Assembly: GCF_040782645.1 (NCBI RefSeq)
Contig: NZ_CP160403.1
Coordinates: 6,545,001-6,609,000, forward strand
Direction: 5' to 3'
Length of the DNA: 64,000 nucleotides
Source: Streptomyces sp. HUAS ZL42
GTDB lineage: Bacteria > Actinomycetota > Actinomycetes > Streptomycetales > Streptomycetaceae
In this document: positions 39,212 to 46,830 of the stretch, piece after piece
Layout of the letters: each line of letters opens with the position of its first letter
How positions within the stretch are numbered: position 1 is the first letter of the stretch
Notes under the pieces: model-generated
Database searches by the model: none
The model's input: the letters and a program-made list of their open reading frames with translations, nothing else
Told to the model about the DNA's origin: nothing
Program-made: the position numbers and the translations under genes

Positions 39212-39227
39212 TCTACAGCACCGTAGA
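39212..39227 (+). promoter_or_regulatory. BlaI-type operator upstream of tatA
   Basis: TCTACAGCACCGTAGA has the TCTAC-N6-GTAGA form. It lies 64 nt before the tatA start and shares the pattern with three other sites in this window. Confidence 0.65.
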
Positions 39228-39290
39228 TGGTGATGCGGGGTCGGTCCGTCATATCGGCAGCCCGTCCGCCACTGGGAGAGAGCAGACCTG

Positions 39291-39515
39291 ATGTTCGGCT
39301 TGAGTGAACTGGCCCTAATCCTCGTCGTTGTCATCGTGGTCCTCGGCATCAAGAAACTGCCGGAGCTGACGCGTTCGGCGGGTACAGCGGCCCGGATCTT
39401 CAAGAGCGAGGCCAAGGCTCTGAAAGAGCAGGACTCCCCTGATACGCCGTCTGGGACGGGACGAGTCGTCTCAGGCGCGGCCGCCGAGCGCGACGAGCCG
39501 TCCTCGCGTTCCTGA
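39291..39515 (+). CDS. tatA: Twin-arginine translocase subunit TatA/TatE
   Basis: A 74-residue protein. One N-terminal membrane helix (MFGLSELALILVVVIVVLGI) is followed by the hinge KKLPEL and an amphipathic helix (TRSAGTAARIFKSEAKALK), then a polar tail. This is the pore-forming subunit of Tat export. It stands alone, without tatBC, so it is probably an extra, conditionally expressed copy. The BlaI-type site upstream suggests stress induction. The GH95 enzyme in this window uses a Tat signal, but no direct link is shown. Confidence 0.88.
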   Translation: MFGLSELALILVVVIVVLGIKKLPELTRSAGTAARIFKSEAKALKEQDSPDTPSGTGRVVSGAAAERDEPSSRS

Positions 39516-39584
39516 ATCTCCCGGGGGACCGTTGCCCGTGCTCAAGTCTGTTCGGAACGGCGTGCGGCGCTTGGCTGTTCCGTG

Positions 39585-39666
39585 ACCCGGCCCACCCCGT
39601 CCGGTACGCGAGGACCACTGCCTGGACACGGTCGCGCAGTTGGAGCTTCGACCGGATGCGTCAGGC
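39585..39666 (-). pseudogene. C-terminal scrap of a LuxR/NarL-type response regulator
   Basis: On the minus strand TRIRSKLQLRDRVQAVVLAY followed by RTGW matches the end of NarL-type helix-turn-helix domains. No receiver or start is present. Confidence 0.55.
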
Positions 39667-39725
39667 ATGCGGTTTGACGGATTCTGAGTGGGTGTGACTC
39701 GCAGGCTCCGGCCAAGTGGCCGGTC

Positions 39726-39845
39726 AGTTCCGACGATACCGATCGCTGTCGTGCCGATCAGGCCGCCCGGATCGCGTCCGGGCAGCACGGCCTTGGCTAT
39801 CGCCCCGGCGAGCAACCCCAGAACCAGCCACGCGATGACACCCAT
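39726..39845 (-). pseudogene. GlsB/YeaQ-type membrane protein, N-terminal fragment
   Basis: MGVIAWLVLGLLAGAIAKAV followed by LPGRDPGGLIGTT is the first half of a small (about 85-residue) stress-linked membrane protein. After IGIVGT the sequence is unrelated. It diverges from blaI, with the BlaI-type operator at 39912 between them. Confidence 0.65.
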
Positions 39846-39911
39846 GTCTCCTGATCTCCTCTCGTCGGTCTCTCCGCATGCCGCGGAAGGAGACGTGTCG
39901 GCAGCCTAGCT

Positions 39912-39927
39912 TCTACAATTTTGTAGA
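39912..39927. promoter_or_regulatory. BlaI-type operator upstream of blaI
   Basis: TCTACAATTTTGTAGA is the most symmetric of the four sites: seven base pairs per arm around TT. It is placed for autoregulation of blaI and could also have governed the divergent GlsB fragment. Confidence 0.75.
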
Positions 39928-40027
39928 GGATAAGCGGGGAGGGCTGCCCGCTGTCAGCGGAGCGGTGTCGGAGGCCTATTACGATGGACCGCTCGTGAAC
40001 TGCTGGGCAGTGGAAGGGAGACAGGCT

Positions 40028-40417
40028 GTGACGAACCAGCGGCAGGGTCCCCGGCGCCGGGGACAGGGCGAGTTGGAAGGGCTGGTTCTGTCGGCCCTGC
40101 GCGATGCGGACGGTCCGGCGAGTGCGGGCTGGGTGCAGGAGCGGCTCGGCGGGGACCTCGCCTACACCACCGTGATCACCATCCTCACGCGGCTGCTGGC
40201 CAAGGGTGCGGTGACCCGCGAGCGTGCGGGCCGGTCCTTCGCGTGGACGCCGGTGTCCGACCAGGCGGGGCTCGCGGCGCACAAGATGCGCAAGCTGCTG
40301 GACGGCGAGAGCGACCGGGAAGCGGTACTGGCCAGCTTCGTCACCTCACTGGAGCCGGGCGACGAACGCCTCCTGCGGGAACTGCTGAGTCGCGCGAAGG
40401 CTGAAGGGGAAGACTGA
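40028..40417 (+). CDS. blaI: BlaI/MecI/CopY-family repressor
   Basis: A 129-residue winged-helix repressor. GELEGLVLSALRDADGPASA starts the DNA-binding domain, and the recognition region is YTTVITILTRLLAKGAVTRERAG. The C-terminal dimerisation helix (AAHKMRKLLDGESDREAVLASF) includes the region cleaved by BlaR1-type proteases in relatives. The GTG at 40028 is favoured: GGGAG lies 7-8 nt upstream. The M56 peptidase gene starts 7 nt after its stop, a standard repressor/antirepressor pair. Confidence 0.9.
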   Translation: MTNQRQGPRRRGQGELEGLVLSALRDADGPASAGWVQERLGGDLAYTTVITILTRLLAKGAVTRERAGRSFAWTPVSDQAGLAAHKMRKLLDGESDREAVLASFVTSLEPGDERLLRELLSRAKAEGED

Positions 40418-40423
40418 AGCCTC

Positions 40424-41356
40424 ATGGGGGTTTTCGTCTTTCTTCCGCTGGTGCTGCCGCTCACGGCGTGGCCGATCGCCCGCCTGGCCGAGCAGCACCT
40501 GCATCCCCGCACCGCCACGCGGCTGCTGACTGGGCTGGCCGGTGCCATGGCGACGTGCAGCTCTGTGTGCCTGGGATTGCTGATGGTGGTGGGTACCGCC
40601 CAGTTGCCCGGGAACCCGCTGCCCGACGGATGGTCGGACCCGGAGGTGCGTGAGGCGGTGCCATACGACGAGATCGCCGGGCGGGTGGCCGTACCCGCCC
40701 TGTTCGTGGTGGTGGCTGCGTGCGGAGGAACCTTGTGGCGCCACTGGCGGATGCGTCGTCGGGCCCACCGGGCGCTGGCCAGTCTTCCAGGGACCGAGGT
40801 GGCGGTGCTGCCCGACGAAGTTCCCTACGCGTACGCGCTGCCCGGCAGGGCGCGCGACCGGATCGTGGTGACGACGGCGCTGCTGTCCTGCCTCGAACCT
40901 GCCGAGCGCCGCGCCCTGTTCGCCCACGAACGCGCGCACCTCACCGCCCGCCATCACCGCTTCCTGCTCGCCGTCCGACTGGCTGCGCACGCCAATCCGT
41001 TCCTGTATCCGCTGCGCACGGCGGTGTCCTATACGACGGAACGGTGGGCGGACGAGGTGGCAGCCGAGGTGGTCGGAAGGCGCCGCACTGTGGCGCGCGC
41101 GATCGGCAAGGCGGCCCTGGTCTCCCGCGGCATTCCCGTGCCCACGCTCGCGGGGTTCGCCGCGCCCGGGCCCGTACCGCGCCGGGTGGCCGCCCTCCTC
41201 GCCCCTGCACCCGCGGCGCGTAACTGGCCGTCCGTATTCACCGCAGTGGGGGCGGCGGCGTGGACGGCGGCCGCCGGTACGGCCGTATCGGCCATGTCGT
41301 CCGCGAACTCCGCCCTGACGCTGGCCCTGATCCTGCACGCGGCGACACCTCTCTAG
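40424..41356 (+). CDS. M56-family membrane metallopeptidase (BlaR1-like, no penicillin-binding sensor)
   Basis: A 310-residue membrane protease. Helices lie at about residues 1-20, 33-58, 88-107 and 270-300. The zinc site is HERAH (in LFAHERAHLTARHH, about residue 168), with a downstream ERWADEVA Glu. In BlaR1/MecR1 this domain inactivates the partner repressor after signal capture. Here the C-terminal beta-lactam sensor is missing, so the trigger is unknown; similar short M56 proteins are common in actinobacteria. It is co-transcribed with blaI. Confidence 0.88.
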   Translation: MGVFVFLPLVLPLTAWPIARLAEQHLHPRTATRLLTGLAGAMATCSSVCLGLLMVVGTAQLPGNPLPDGWSDPEVREAVPYDEIAGRVAVPALFVVVAACGGTLWRHWRMRRRAHRALASLPGTEVAVLPDEVPYAYALPGRARDRIVVTTALLSCLEPAERRALFAHERAHLTARHHRFLLAVRLAAHANPFLYPLRTAVSYTTERWADEVAAEVVGRRRTVARAIGKAALVSRGIPVPTLAGFAAPGPVPRRVAALLAPAPAARNWPSVFTAVGAAAWTAAAGTAVSAMSSANSALTLALILHAATPL

Positions 41357-41429
41357 GGGCCGCCCGAACCGGGCAGTACGTCGGGCCAGTACTTCTGGAT
41401 GACCGGCCCGACGCACGTGCCGCGCTCGA

Positions 41430-41885
41430 TCAGAGGTCGAACTCGTGGGGCGGCAGTTCGAGGGTGAAGCACGCCTCGCGGACGACGGCTTGCTCGGTCT
41501 TGTCGAAGTCGCCGTCGGCGCCGCCGATGACGATGCCGATCTGGATGACGGCACGCGCCTCGGCGGGCTTCTTCTTCGCCTTGGCGATCTCCTGCAGCAC
41601 GCTGACCTTGCCGAAGGCGAAGTCGGCGGTGAGCTTGTCGAGGTTGTCGTCGAAGCGCCGTTGCAGGTCCGTGGCGTCGAAGTTCTGCAGTACCTCGTTG
41701 GTGGCGATGAGTTGCGCCACACGCTGACGCTCGGAGGGGTCGATGGTGCCGTCGGCGGCGGCGACCAGCGCGCACATCGCCATGCTCGCGTCGCGGAATG
41801 CGCCGCTCTTGAGGTCGTTCTTCTTCGCCACGAGCTGGGTCTGCATCGTCGACGCGGACTCCTTGATGCGGTCCCACAGGGCCAT
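41430..41885 (-). CDS. terB: TerB-family tellurite-resistance protein
   Basis: A 151-residue all-helical cytosolic protein. SMAMCALVAAADGTIDPSER near residues 34-53 and the late GIVIGGADGDFDKTEQAVVR are the two acidic, probably metal-binding TerB motifs. GGAG lies 5 nt upstream of the ATG. It converges on the M56 gene. A BlaI-type operator lies 66-82 nt upstream. TerB proteins belong to stress systems around the membrane; the role here is not known. Confidence 0.88.
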   Translation of the reverse strand: MALWDRIKESASTMQTQLVAKKNDLKSGAFRDASMAMCALVAAADGTIDPSERQRVAQLIATNEVLQNFDATDLQRRFDDNLDKLTADFAFGKVSVLQEIAKAKKKPAEARAVIQIGIVIGGADGDFDKTEQAVVREACFTLELPPHEFDL

Positions 41886-41951
41886 GAGAACTCCATACGT
41901 TCGAGTTGAAGGCCCGGTCCGCCCCAGCGGCGGGCCGGCTTCCCATGAATA

Positions 41952-41967
41952 TCTACAGCAACGTAGA
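41952..41967 (-). promoter_or_regulatory. BlaI-type operator upstream of terB
   Basis: TCTACAGCAACGTAGA differs from the tatA site at one base. It lies 67 nt before the terB start. The remaining sequence to the end of spo0M (42124) shows no gene. Confidence 0.65.
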
Positions 41968-42123
41968 AACTAGCGGCCCGACGCATAAGTTCCGGCCGAC
42001 TCGAGGATCTTCACTCCGAGAGCAGGGCTTCGACCGATCGGGGGCCGCGATCGCCTCCAATGAATCGCTGACCAGTTCCTGCGGACGATCAGCGCCTGAC
42101 CGTCGGCGGCCTCGGCCGGCGGC

Positions 42124-43119
42124 TCAGCCCTCGTCCCCCTCGTCCCCTTCCTCGCCCTCGAAGAAGTCACCGATCTCGTCGACGACTTCGGCCGCGACCA
42201 TCCCTCCGACGACACCCACGGCCAGGCCCGCCGCCCCGGCGGCGACCGCGGTGCCGATGCCGGGTCCGGAGCGGTGGCCGTCGTGGTGACGGTCGTCGAA
42301 GCCGTGGCCGTGGTGCACTTCGTGCCCGTACGCGGCGTGGGAGCCGTACGACGTCCGGTGCTCGACCAGCTGCCGGATCCAGCCATCGACTTCGGTGTTC
42401 CAGTCGCGCGCGTCGTGGTGTCCGATGGTGAAGCGGGTGAGCGCGTCTCGTCCATCTGAGAACAGGCCACCGCGCTTGTCGGCCTCCAGGACCACCTCCA
42501 TGCCGCCGGGGTTGGCGAGGAAGGTCACCTCGATCTCGTTGACCTGGTGCGCGTACTGCGGTGCCGGGGTGAGCTCGATCTCCTGGTAGAAGGGCAGCTG
42601 CTGTCCCGTACCGCCGATGCGGCCGTATTCCAGGTCGGCGGACCTGAAGCCGAAGCCGAGCTGTCCGAGGGCCTCCAGGATGGCTTCCTGGACGGGCAGC
42701 GGAGCGACGGCGAGCTGGTCCAGGTCGCCCTGGTCCTTCGCACCGGCCACCGACAACTCGGTCCGTACGCCGAGCACGATCCCCAGGCCCTGCCCGTACA
42801 GCTCGGTGATCGGGGTCTCCCACGGCAGCGTCACGCTGAACGGCACGCTGCGTTCCTCGGCCTCAGCCAACCGGAAGCCGCCACCGACGATGAACCGGTC
42901 GAAGGTGACGACACCCTCGCTCTCGCCCTCCTCGTGCTCGGCCTCGACGCGCGCCACCAGGTCCACGGCAATGTGCTCGATGTCGAAGTCGGCACCGCCG
43001 CCCTTGAGATGGATCTGACCGGTGAGCGCGCCACCGGGGCGGGCCGCACCCGGATCGACGACCGTGTCGACCGTGGGACCGCCCACGCCGAGCGAACCGA
43101 GCAGTCGTTTGAACACCAT
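42124..43119 (-). CDS. spo0M: Spo0M-family sporulation-control protein
   Basis: A 331-residue arrestin-fold protein. MVFKRLLGSLGVGGPTVDTV is the typical Spo0M start, followed by PGGALTGQIHLKGG, RSVPFSVTLPWETPIT and the C-terminal sandwich (LPFYQEIELTP; VNEIEVTFLANPGGMEVVLE). A His-rich linker (HEVHHGHGFDDRHHDGH) and a Gly/Ala hydrophobic stretch precede an acidic tail (FFEGEEGDEGDEG). The hydrophobic tail hints at membrane association. The ATG at 43119 has AAGGAG about 11 nt upstream. A BlaI-type operator is 100 nt upstream. Confidence 0.88.
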   Translation of the reverse strand: MVFKRLLGSLGVGGPTVDTVVDPGAARPGGALTGQIHLKGGGADFDIEHIAVDLVARVEAEHEEGESEGVVTFDRFIVGGGFRLAEAEERSVPFSVTLPWETPITELYGQGLGIVLGVRTELSVAGAKDQGDLDQLAVAPLPVQEAILEALGQLGFGFRSADLEYGRIGGTGQQLPFYQEIELTPAPQYAHQVNEIEVTFLANPGGMEVVLEADKRGGLFSDGRDALTRFTIGHHDARDWNTEVDGWIRQLVEHRTSYGSHAAYGHEVHHGHGFDDRHHDGHRSGPGIGTAVAAGAAGLAVGVVGGMVAAEVVDEIGDFFEGEEGDEGDEG

Positions 43120-43218
43120 CGCGGCGTTCACTCCTTTTCGTGCGTCCGTCTTGTCGGGTAGTGCCGTCGCCGCTCGTCGGGTCCGGCACGCGGAACAACC
43201 GGAAGGGCCCGGGCGTTC

Positions 43219-43234
43219 TCTACAGGCGAGTAGA
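43219..43234 (-). promoter_or_regulatory. BlaI-type operator upstream of spo0M
   Basis: TCTACAGGCGAGTAGA keeps TCTAC and GTAGA with 6 nt between. It lies 100-115 nt before the spo0M start. Confidence 0.6.
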
Positions 43235-43516
43235 AGCATAGGGTTGCCCGTCCCGTAGGAGGCGGCGGCGCGGCCCCCAGCGCGGGAAAGTCCGAAAACT
43301 GCCGCAACCTGGCGGTCGTCAGGGGCTTGACCGGCGCGCTTTTCTTGCCCTTTACCATGAGCCGAGGGCTGCTGATGCCCCGAACCCAGCAGGGTCCTCT
43401 CGACCCTCCGAACCACGAAGGAGCCACGGTCCCGCAATGGGTGAGCCTCCCAGTACCAGCCGTGCCACAGCCCGTCGCCCGCGCCATGCCGCCACTGACG
43501 GATCGGGGGTGGCACG

Positions 43517-44851
43517 GTGACCGAGGTCCTGCTGCTCCTGCTGGCCCTCCTGCTCACACTGGCCTGCGCGGTGTTCGTCGCGGCCGAGTTCTCCCTGACC
43601 ACCGTCGAGCGCGGCGACCTGGAGCGGGCTGCCGAGGCGGGTGAGCGCGGCGCCGAGGGTGCGCTGAAGGCCGTACGCCGGCTGACGGTCCAGCTCTCCG
43701 GAGCTCAGCTCGGCATAACCGTCACCTCGCTGGTCATCGGCATGCTCGCCGAGCCGTCCCTCGCGGCGCTCCTCAACGGCCCCTTTCAGGCCGTCGGCCT
43801 GGGCGGTGCCGCCTCGGCGGTGGCGAGCGTGCTGGGCGTGGCCGTGTCCACCGTGGTGCTGATGGTGGTGGGCGAGCTGGTGCCGAAGAACTGGGCGATC
43901 TCCCGGCCGCTGGCCGTCGCCAAAGTGGTCGCAGGTCCCCAGCGGGGGTTCACGGCCGCCTTCGGCCCCTTCATCCGGCACTTGAACAACACCGCGAACC
44001 GGTTCGTACGCCGCTTCGGCCTGGAGCCCGCCGAAGAGCTGGCCTCCGCGCGCAGCCCCGAGGAGCTGATCGCGCTGGCCCGGCACTCGGCCGCCGAGGG
44101 CGCCCTGGAGGCGGACTCCGCCGAACTCTTCGTGCGCACCCTGCACCTGAGCGAGCTGACTGCCGAGAACGTGATGACCCCGCGCGTCGACGTGAAGGCC
44201 CTCGAAGCACACGCGACGGCCGCGGATGCGGCAAACCTCACCCACGCCACCGGCCTGTCCCGCTTCCCGGTCTACCGCGACAGCCTGGACCAGGTCATCG
44301 GCACCGTCCACATCCGCGACGTCCTCGCCCTGGAACCGGAGAGGCGGCCCGTCACCCAGGTCACCGAGCTGGCCACCGCACCCCTGCTGGTGCCCGACAG
44401 CCTCACCGCCGACCGGCTGCTCGAGCGACTACGGGCCACCCGCACCATGGCCGTCGTCATCGACGAGTACGGCGGCACAGCGGGCGTGGCGACGATGGAG
44501 GACATCGTCGAGGAGGTCGTCGGCGAGGTCCGCGACGAGCACGACCCCGTCGAGGTCCCCGACCTGCTACCCGCCCCCGCCACAACGGAAGGCCGCGCGG
44601 TGTGGGAGGCGGACGGCGGCGTCCGCCTCGACCAGCTCACCGGCATAGGACTGACCGCGCCCGAGGGGCCGTACGAGACCGTGGCCGGACTGATCGCCAC
44701 CCGCCTCGCCCGCATCCCCGCCAAGGGGGACACCGTCGACCTCGACGGCTGGCAGCTGGATGTCCTGGATGTCGAGCACCACCGCGCCGACCGGATCCGC
44801 ATCACCCAACCGGCCCAGGTGCCGGCCCAGGCAGGGGAGGAGCCCCGATGA
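43517..44851 (+). CDS. CNNM/CorC-type membrane protein with CBS pair (first of two)
   Basis: A 444-residue 'hemolysin' family protein, related to Mg2+/Co2+ efflux proteins. The DUF21 membrane domain has LACAVFVAAEFSLTTVERGDL near residue 18, AQLGITVTSLVIG, and VVGELVPKNWA. A CBS pair follows (VMTPRVDVKALE; MAVVIDEYGGTAGVATMEDI), then a C-terminal transporter-associated domain (LPAEGxY-like; LDVLDVEHHRADRIRI). The GTG start fits the family. It overlaps the second copy by 4 nt (ATGA), and the two probably form a heteromer. Confidence 0.9.
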   Translation: MTEVLLLLLALLLTLACAVFVAAEFSLTTVERGDLERAAEAGERGAEGALKAVRRLTVQLSGAQLGITVTSLVIGMLAEPSLAALLNGPFQAVGLGGAASAVASVLGVAVSTVVLMVVGELVPKNWAISRPLAVAKVVAGPQRGFTAAFGPFIRHLNNTANRFVRRFGLEPAEELASARSPEELIALARHSAAEGALEADSAELFVRTLHLSELTAENVMTPRVDVKALEAHATAADAANLTHATGLSRFPVYRDSLDQVIGTVHIRDVLALEPERRPVTQVTELATAPLLVPDSLTADRLLERLRATRTMAVVIDEYGGTAGVATMEDIVEEVVGEVRDEHDPVEVPDLLPAPATTEGRAVWEADGGVRLDQLTGIGLTAPEGPYETVAGLIATRLARIPAKGDTVDLDGWQLDVLDVEHHRADRIRITQPAQVPAQAGEEPR

Positions 44852-45870
44852 CCGTGCTGCAGCTCGCCATCGGCGCCCTGACGCTGCTGACCAACGCCTT
44901 CTTCGTGGGCGGCGAGTTCGCCCTTATCTCGGTGCGCCGCAGCCAGATCGAACCGCGCGCGAAGGAGGGGAACAAGCGAGCCCGGATGACCCTGTGGGGC
45001 CTGGAGCACCTCTCCGCGATGCTGGCCACCGCCCAGCTCGGCATCACCGTCTCCTCACTGGTGCTGGGCGCGGTCGCCGAGCCGGCCATCGCGCACCTGT
45101 TGGAGCCCGGCTTCGAGGCGGTGCACCTCCCGCACGGCCTGGTGCACCCGGTCGCCTTCGTCATCGCGCTCAGCGCGGCGACGTACCTGCACATGCTGAT
45201 CGGCGAGATGGTCCCGAAGAACATCGCCCTGGCCGCGCCCGTCCCCACCGCGCTGCTGCTCGGCCCGCCTCTGGTCGCCCTCACCCGGGCGCTCCGACCG
45301 GTCGTCTTCGGCATCAACGCCTTCGCCAACACACTGCTGAAGCTGCTGCGCGTCGAACCCAAGGACGAGGTCGAGTCCGTCTTCACCGACGACCAGCTCG
45401 TCCGCATGGTCGTCGACTCCAGAGAGGCCGGCCTGCTCAGCCCGGCCGACGGCGAACGGCTGCGCGACGCGCTGGAACTGGGCACCCGCCCAGTGGGCGA
45501 AATCCTCGTCCCCGCGCAGAAGATGCGCACGGTCGGACACACGATCACCCCTGCCGAGCTGGAGCGGACCGCGGCCGCCGCGGGTTACTCACGCTTCCCC
45601 GTCACCGGCCCCAACGGCACGCTGTTGGGCTATCTGCACATCAAGGACACCTTGGGCGTCACCGACCGCGATCAGCCGTTCCCGCGTACTGCCCTGCACC
45701 CCATCACCGGGGTCCGTATCGACACGCCGCTGGACGACGCCCTCACCGCCCTGCGTGCCGATGGCAGCCACCTGGCCGCGGTGGCCGGCGACACGGGCGC
45801 GGTCCTCGGCTTCGTGACCATGGAGGACGTCCTGTCCGAGCTGGTCGGCCCGGCCCCGGCCACCGACTGA
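44848..45870 (+). CDS. CNNM/CorC-type membrane protein with CBS pair (second of two)
   Basis: A 340-residue paralog of the preceding protein. DUF21 motifs are TNAFFVGGEFALISVRRSQI, TAQLGITVSSLVLGAVAEP and LIGEMVPKNIA. CBS repeats follow (ILVPAQKMRTVGHTI; LAAVAGDTGAVLGFVTMEDV). It lacks the C-terminal transporter-associated domain of its partner, a usual asymmetry in actinobacterial pairs. Ends without an obvious terminator before a convergent small gene. Confidence 0.9.
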   Translation: MTVLQLAIGALTLLTNAFFVGGEFALISVRRSQIEPRAKEGNKRARMTLWGLEHLSAMLATAQLGITVSSLVLGAVAEPAIAHLLEPGFEAVHLPHGLVHPVAFVIALSAATYLHMLIGEMVPKNIALAAPVPTALLLGPPLVALTRALRPVVFGINAFANTLLKLLRVEPKDEVESVFTDDQLVRMVVDSREAGLLSPADGERLRDALELGTRPVGEILVPAQKMRTVGHTITPAELERTAAAAGYSRFPVTGPNGTLLGYLHIKDTLGVTDRDQPFPRTALHPITGVRIDTPLDDALTALRADGSHLAAVAGDTGAVLGFVTMEDVLSELVGPAPATD

Positions 45871-45886
45871 CCGCCGGCCCGGCCGG

Positions 45887-46234
45887 TCAGCTCCTGCGGC
45901 GGGTTGCCAGCCAGAGGCAGATGGTGGGAGGCAGGGCACTCCCCACCGCTGTGACCAGGGCTGCAGTCGCGAGCGGCTCGCTGAGGGTGGGCAGGACGGC
46001 GCTGCGTACCCGGTCGGCGGCCCGCACGGTGACCTCGCAGCCCTGCTCGGTCATGGTGATGCTGTCGCCCAGTCCGTAGCCGGTATCGAAACACTCCTTG
46101 GTGGCGGTGGCGTCGGCGACGAACCACAGCAATGCCGCCAGGGCGGCGAGCCCAAGCGCCGCCGCCGGCCCCACCCTGCGCAGGAGGCGGTCGTGATCGT
46201 AAGCCCGTCGGCCCTGCTGATCGTGTGCGGTCAT
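45887..46234 (-). CDS. Small membrane protein of unknown function
   Basis: A 115-residue protein not assigned to a family. One helix (AALGLAALAALLWFVADA) lies at about residues 24-42 and a second (ATAALVTAVGSALPPTICLW) at about 90-108. Between them is a soluble loop with two cysteines (KECFDTG, EQGCEV), likely outside the cell and disulfide-bonded. GAGGA lies about 9 nt before the ATG. It converges on the CNNM pair. Confidence 0.55.
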   Translation of the reverse strand: MTAHDQQGRRAYDHDRLLRRVGPAAALGLAALAALLWFVADATATKECFDTGYGLGDSITMTEQGCEVTVRAADRVRSAVLPTLSEPLATAALVTAVGSALPPTICLWLATRRRS

Positions 46235-46322
46235 ACGTTCATCGTCCTCGGGAAGCGGGGGCAGTTTGTTGGCGGGCCGTCCGGGGAGTCATTGGCTCGC
46301 CCGTTGTCGGCGTACAACCGAA

Positions 46323-46336
46323 CGTTCACGTGAACG
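46323..46336. promoter_or_regulatory. Perfect 14-bp palindrome, possible orphan operator
   Basis: CGTTCACGTGAACG is fully symmetric. It lies 89 nt upstream of the small membrane protein start and ahead of a broken regulator gene. No partner is identified. Confidence 0.3.
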
Positions 46337-46519
46337 CCGCACCCGTCCGCTGAGGAGCTCCGGGTCCGTGCGGTTCACGCCCCATAGGCGGCTGCTGCGC
46401 GGTGGGAAGCTCGTGGTGACCGCGGTGATCGCGAGCACAGGCGGCTTGCGCCACTGGGGCCTCCGGGGTCGGGACAATGCGCCAGGGCCATCGCCTCGAC
46501 CTCGCCGTCCATGCGCGCC

Positions 46520-46700
46520 TGATCGGCCGGAAGCCGGCGTGGAGCCGGGGGAGGTGGCGGATGGTGCCACGGCCCTGGAGGCGGTGCCCCGACTGCGGCC
46601 CGATGTGGTCCTGATGGATGCACGGATACCGGGCACCCTCGACATCGAGGCGACCCGCCGGCTTCGTCATGCGTTCACCGGACTCAGAGCGGGTGCCTCC
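46520..46700 (+). pseudogene. Receiver-domain scrap of a NarL-type response regulator
   Basis: The translation GEVADGATALEAVPRLRPDV followed by VLMDARIPG and DIEATRRLR matches the middle of a receiver domain, including the phospho-acceptor Asp. Both ends are missing, and the usual MPGMDG is degraded. No other gene is seen between 46235 and 46830. Confidence 0.6.
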
Positions 46701-46830
46701 AGCGCTTTGCCTTTTGGCGGCGTCGGCAGGACAAGGGCTTGATCATTGCCGGCGTGAGCAGCCGCGTTGGGCGGGCATCGCTCGGGCGGTGGCACGGAAC
46801 TCCCCGAACCGCGGGTGAAGTGGCCGCAGT

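Noticed and set aside
43430-43500. Possible magnesium (M-box-like) leader before the CNNM genes, because of GGTGAGCCTCCC
   Set aside because: Only this short string resembles the conserved core; the remaining conserved stems are absent.
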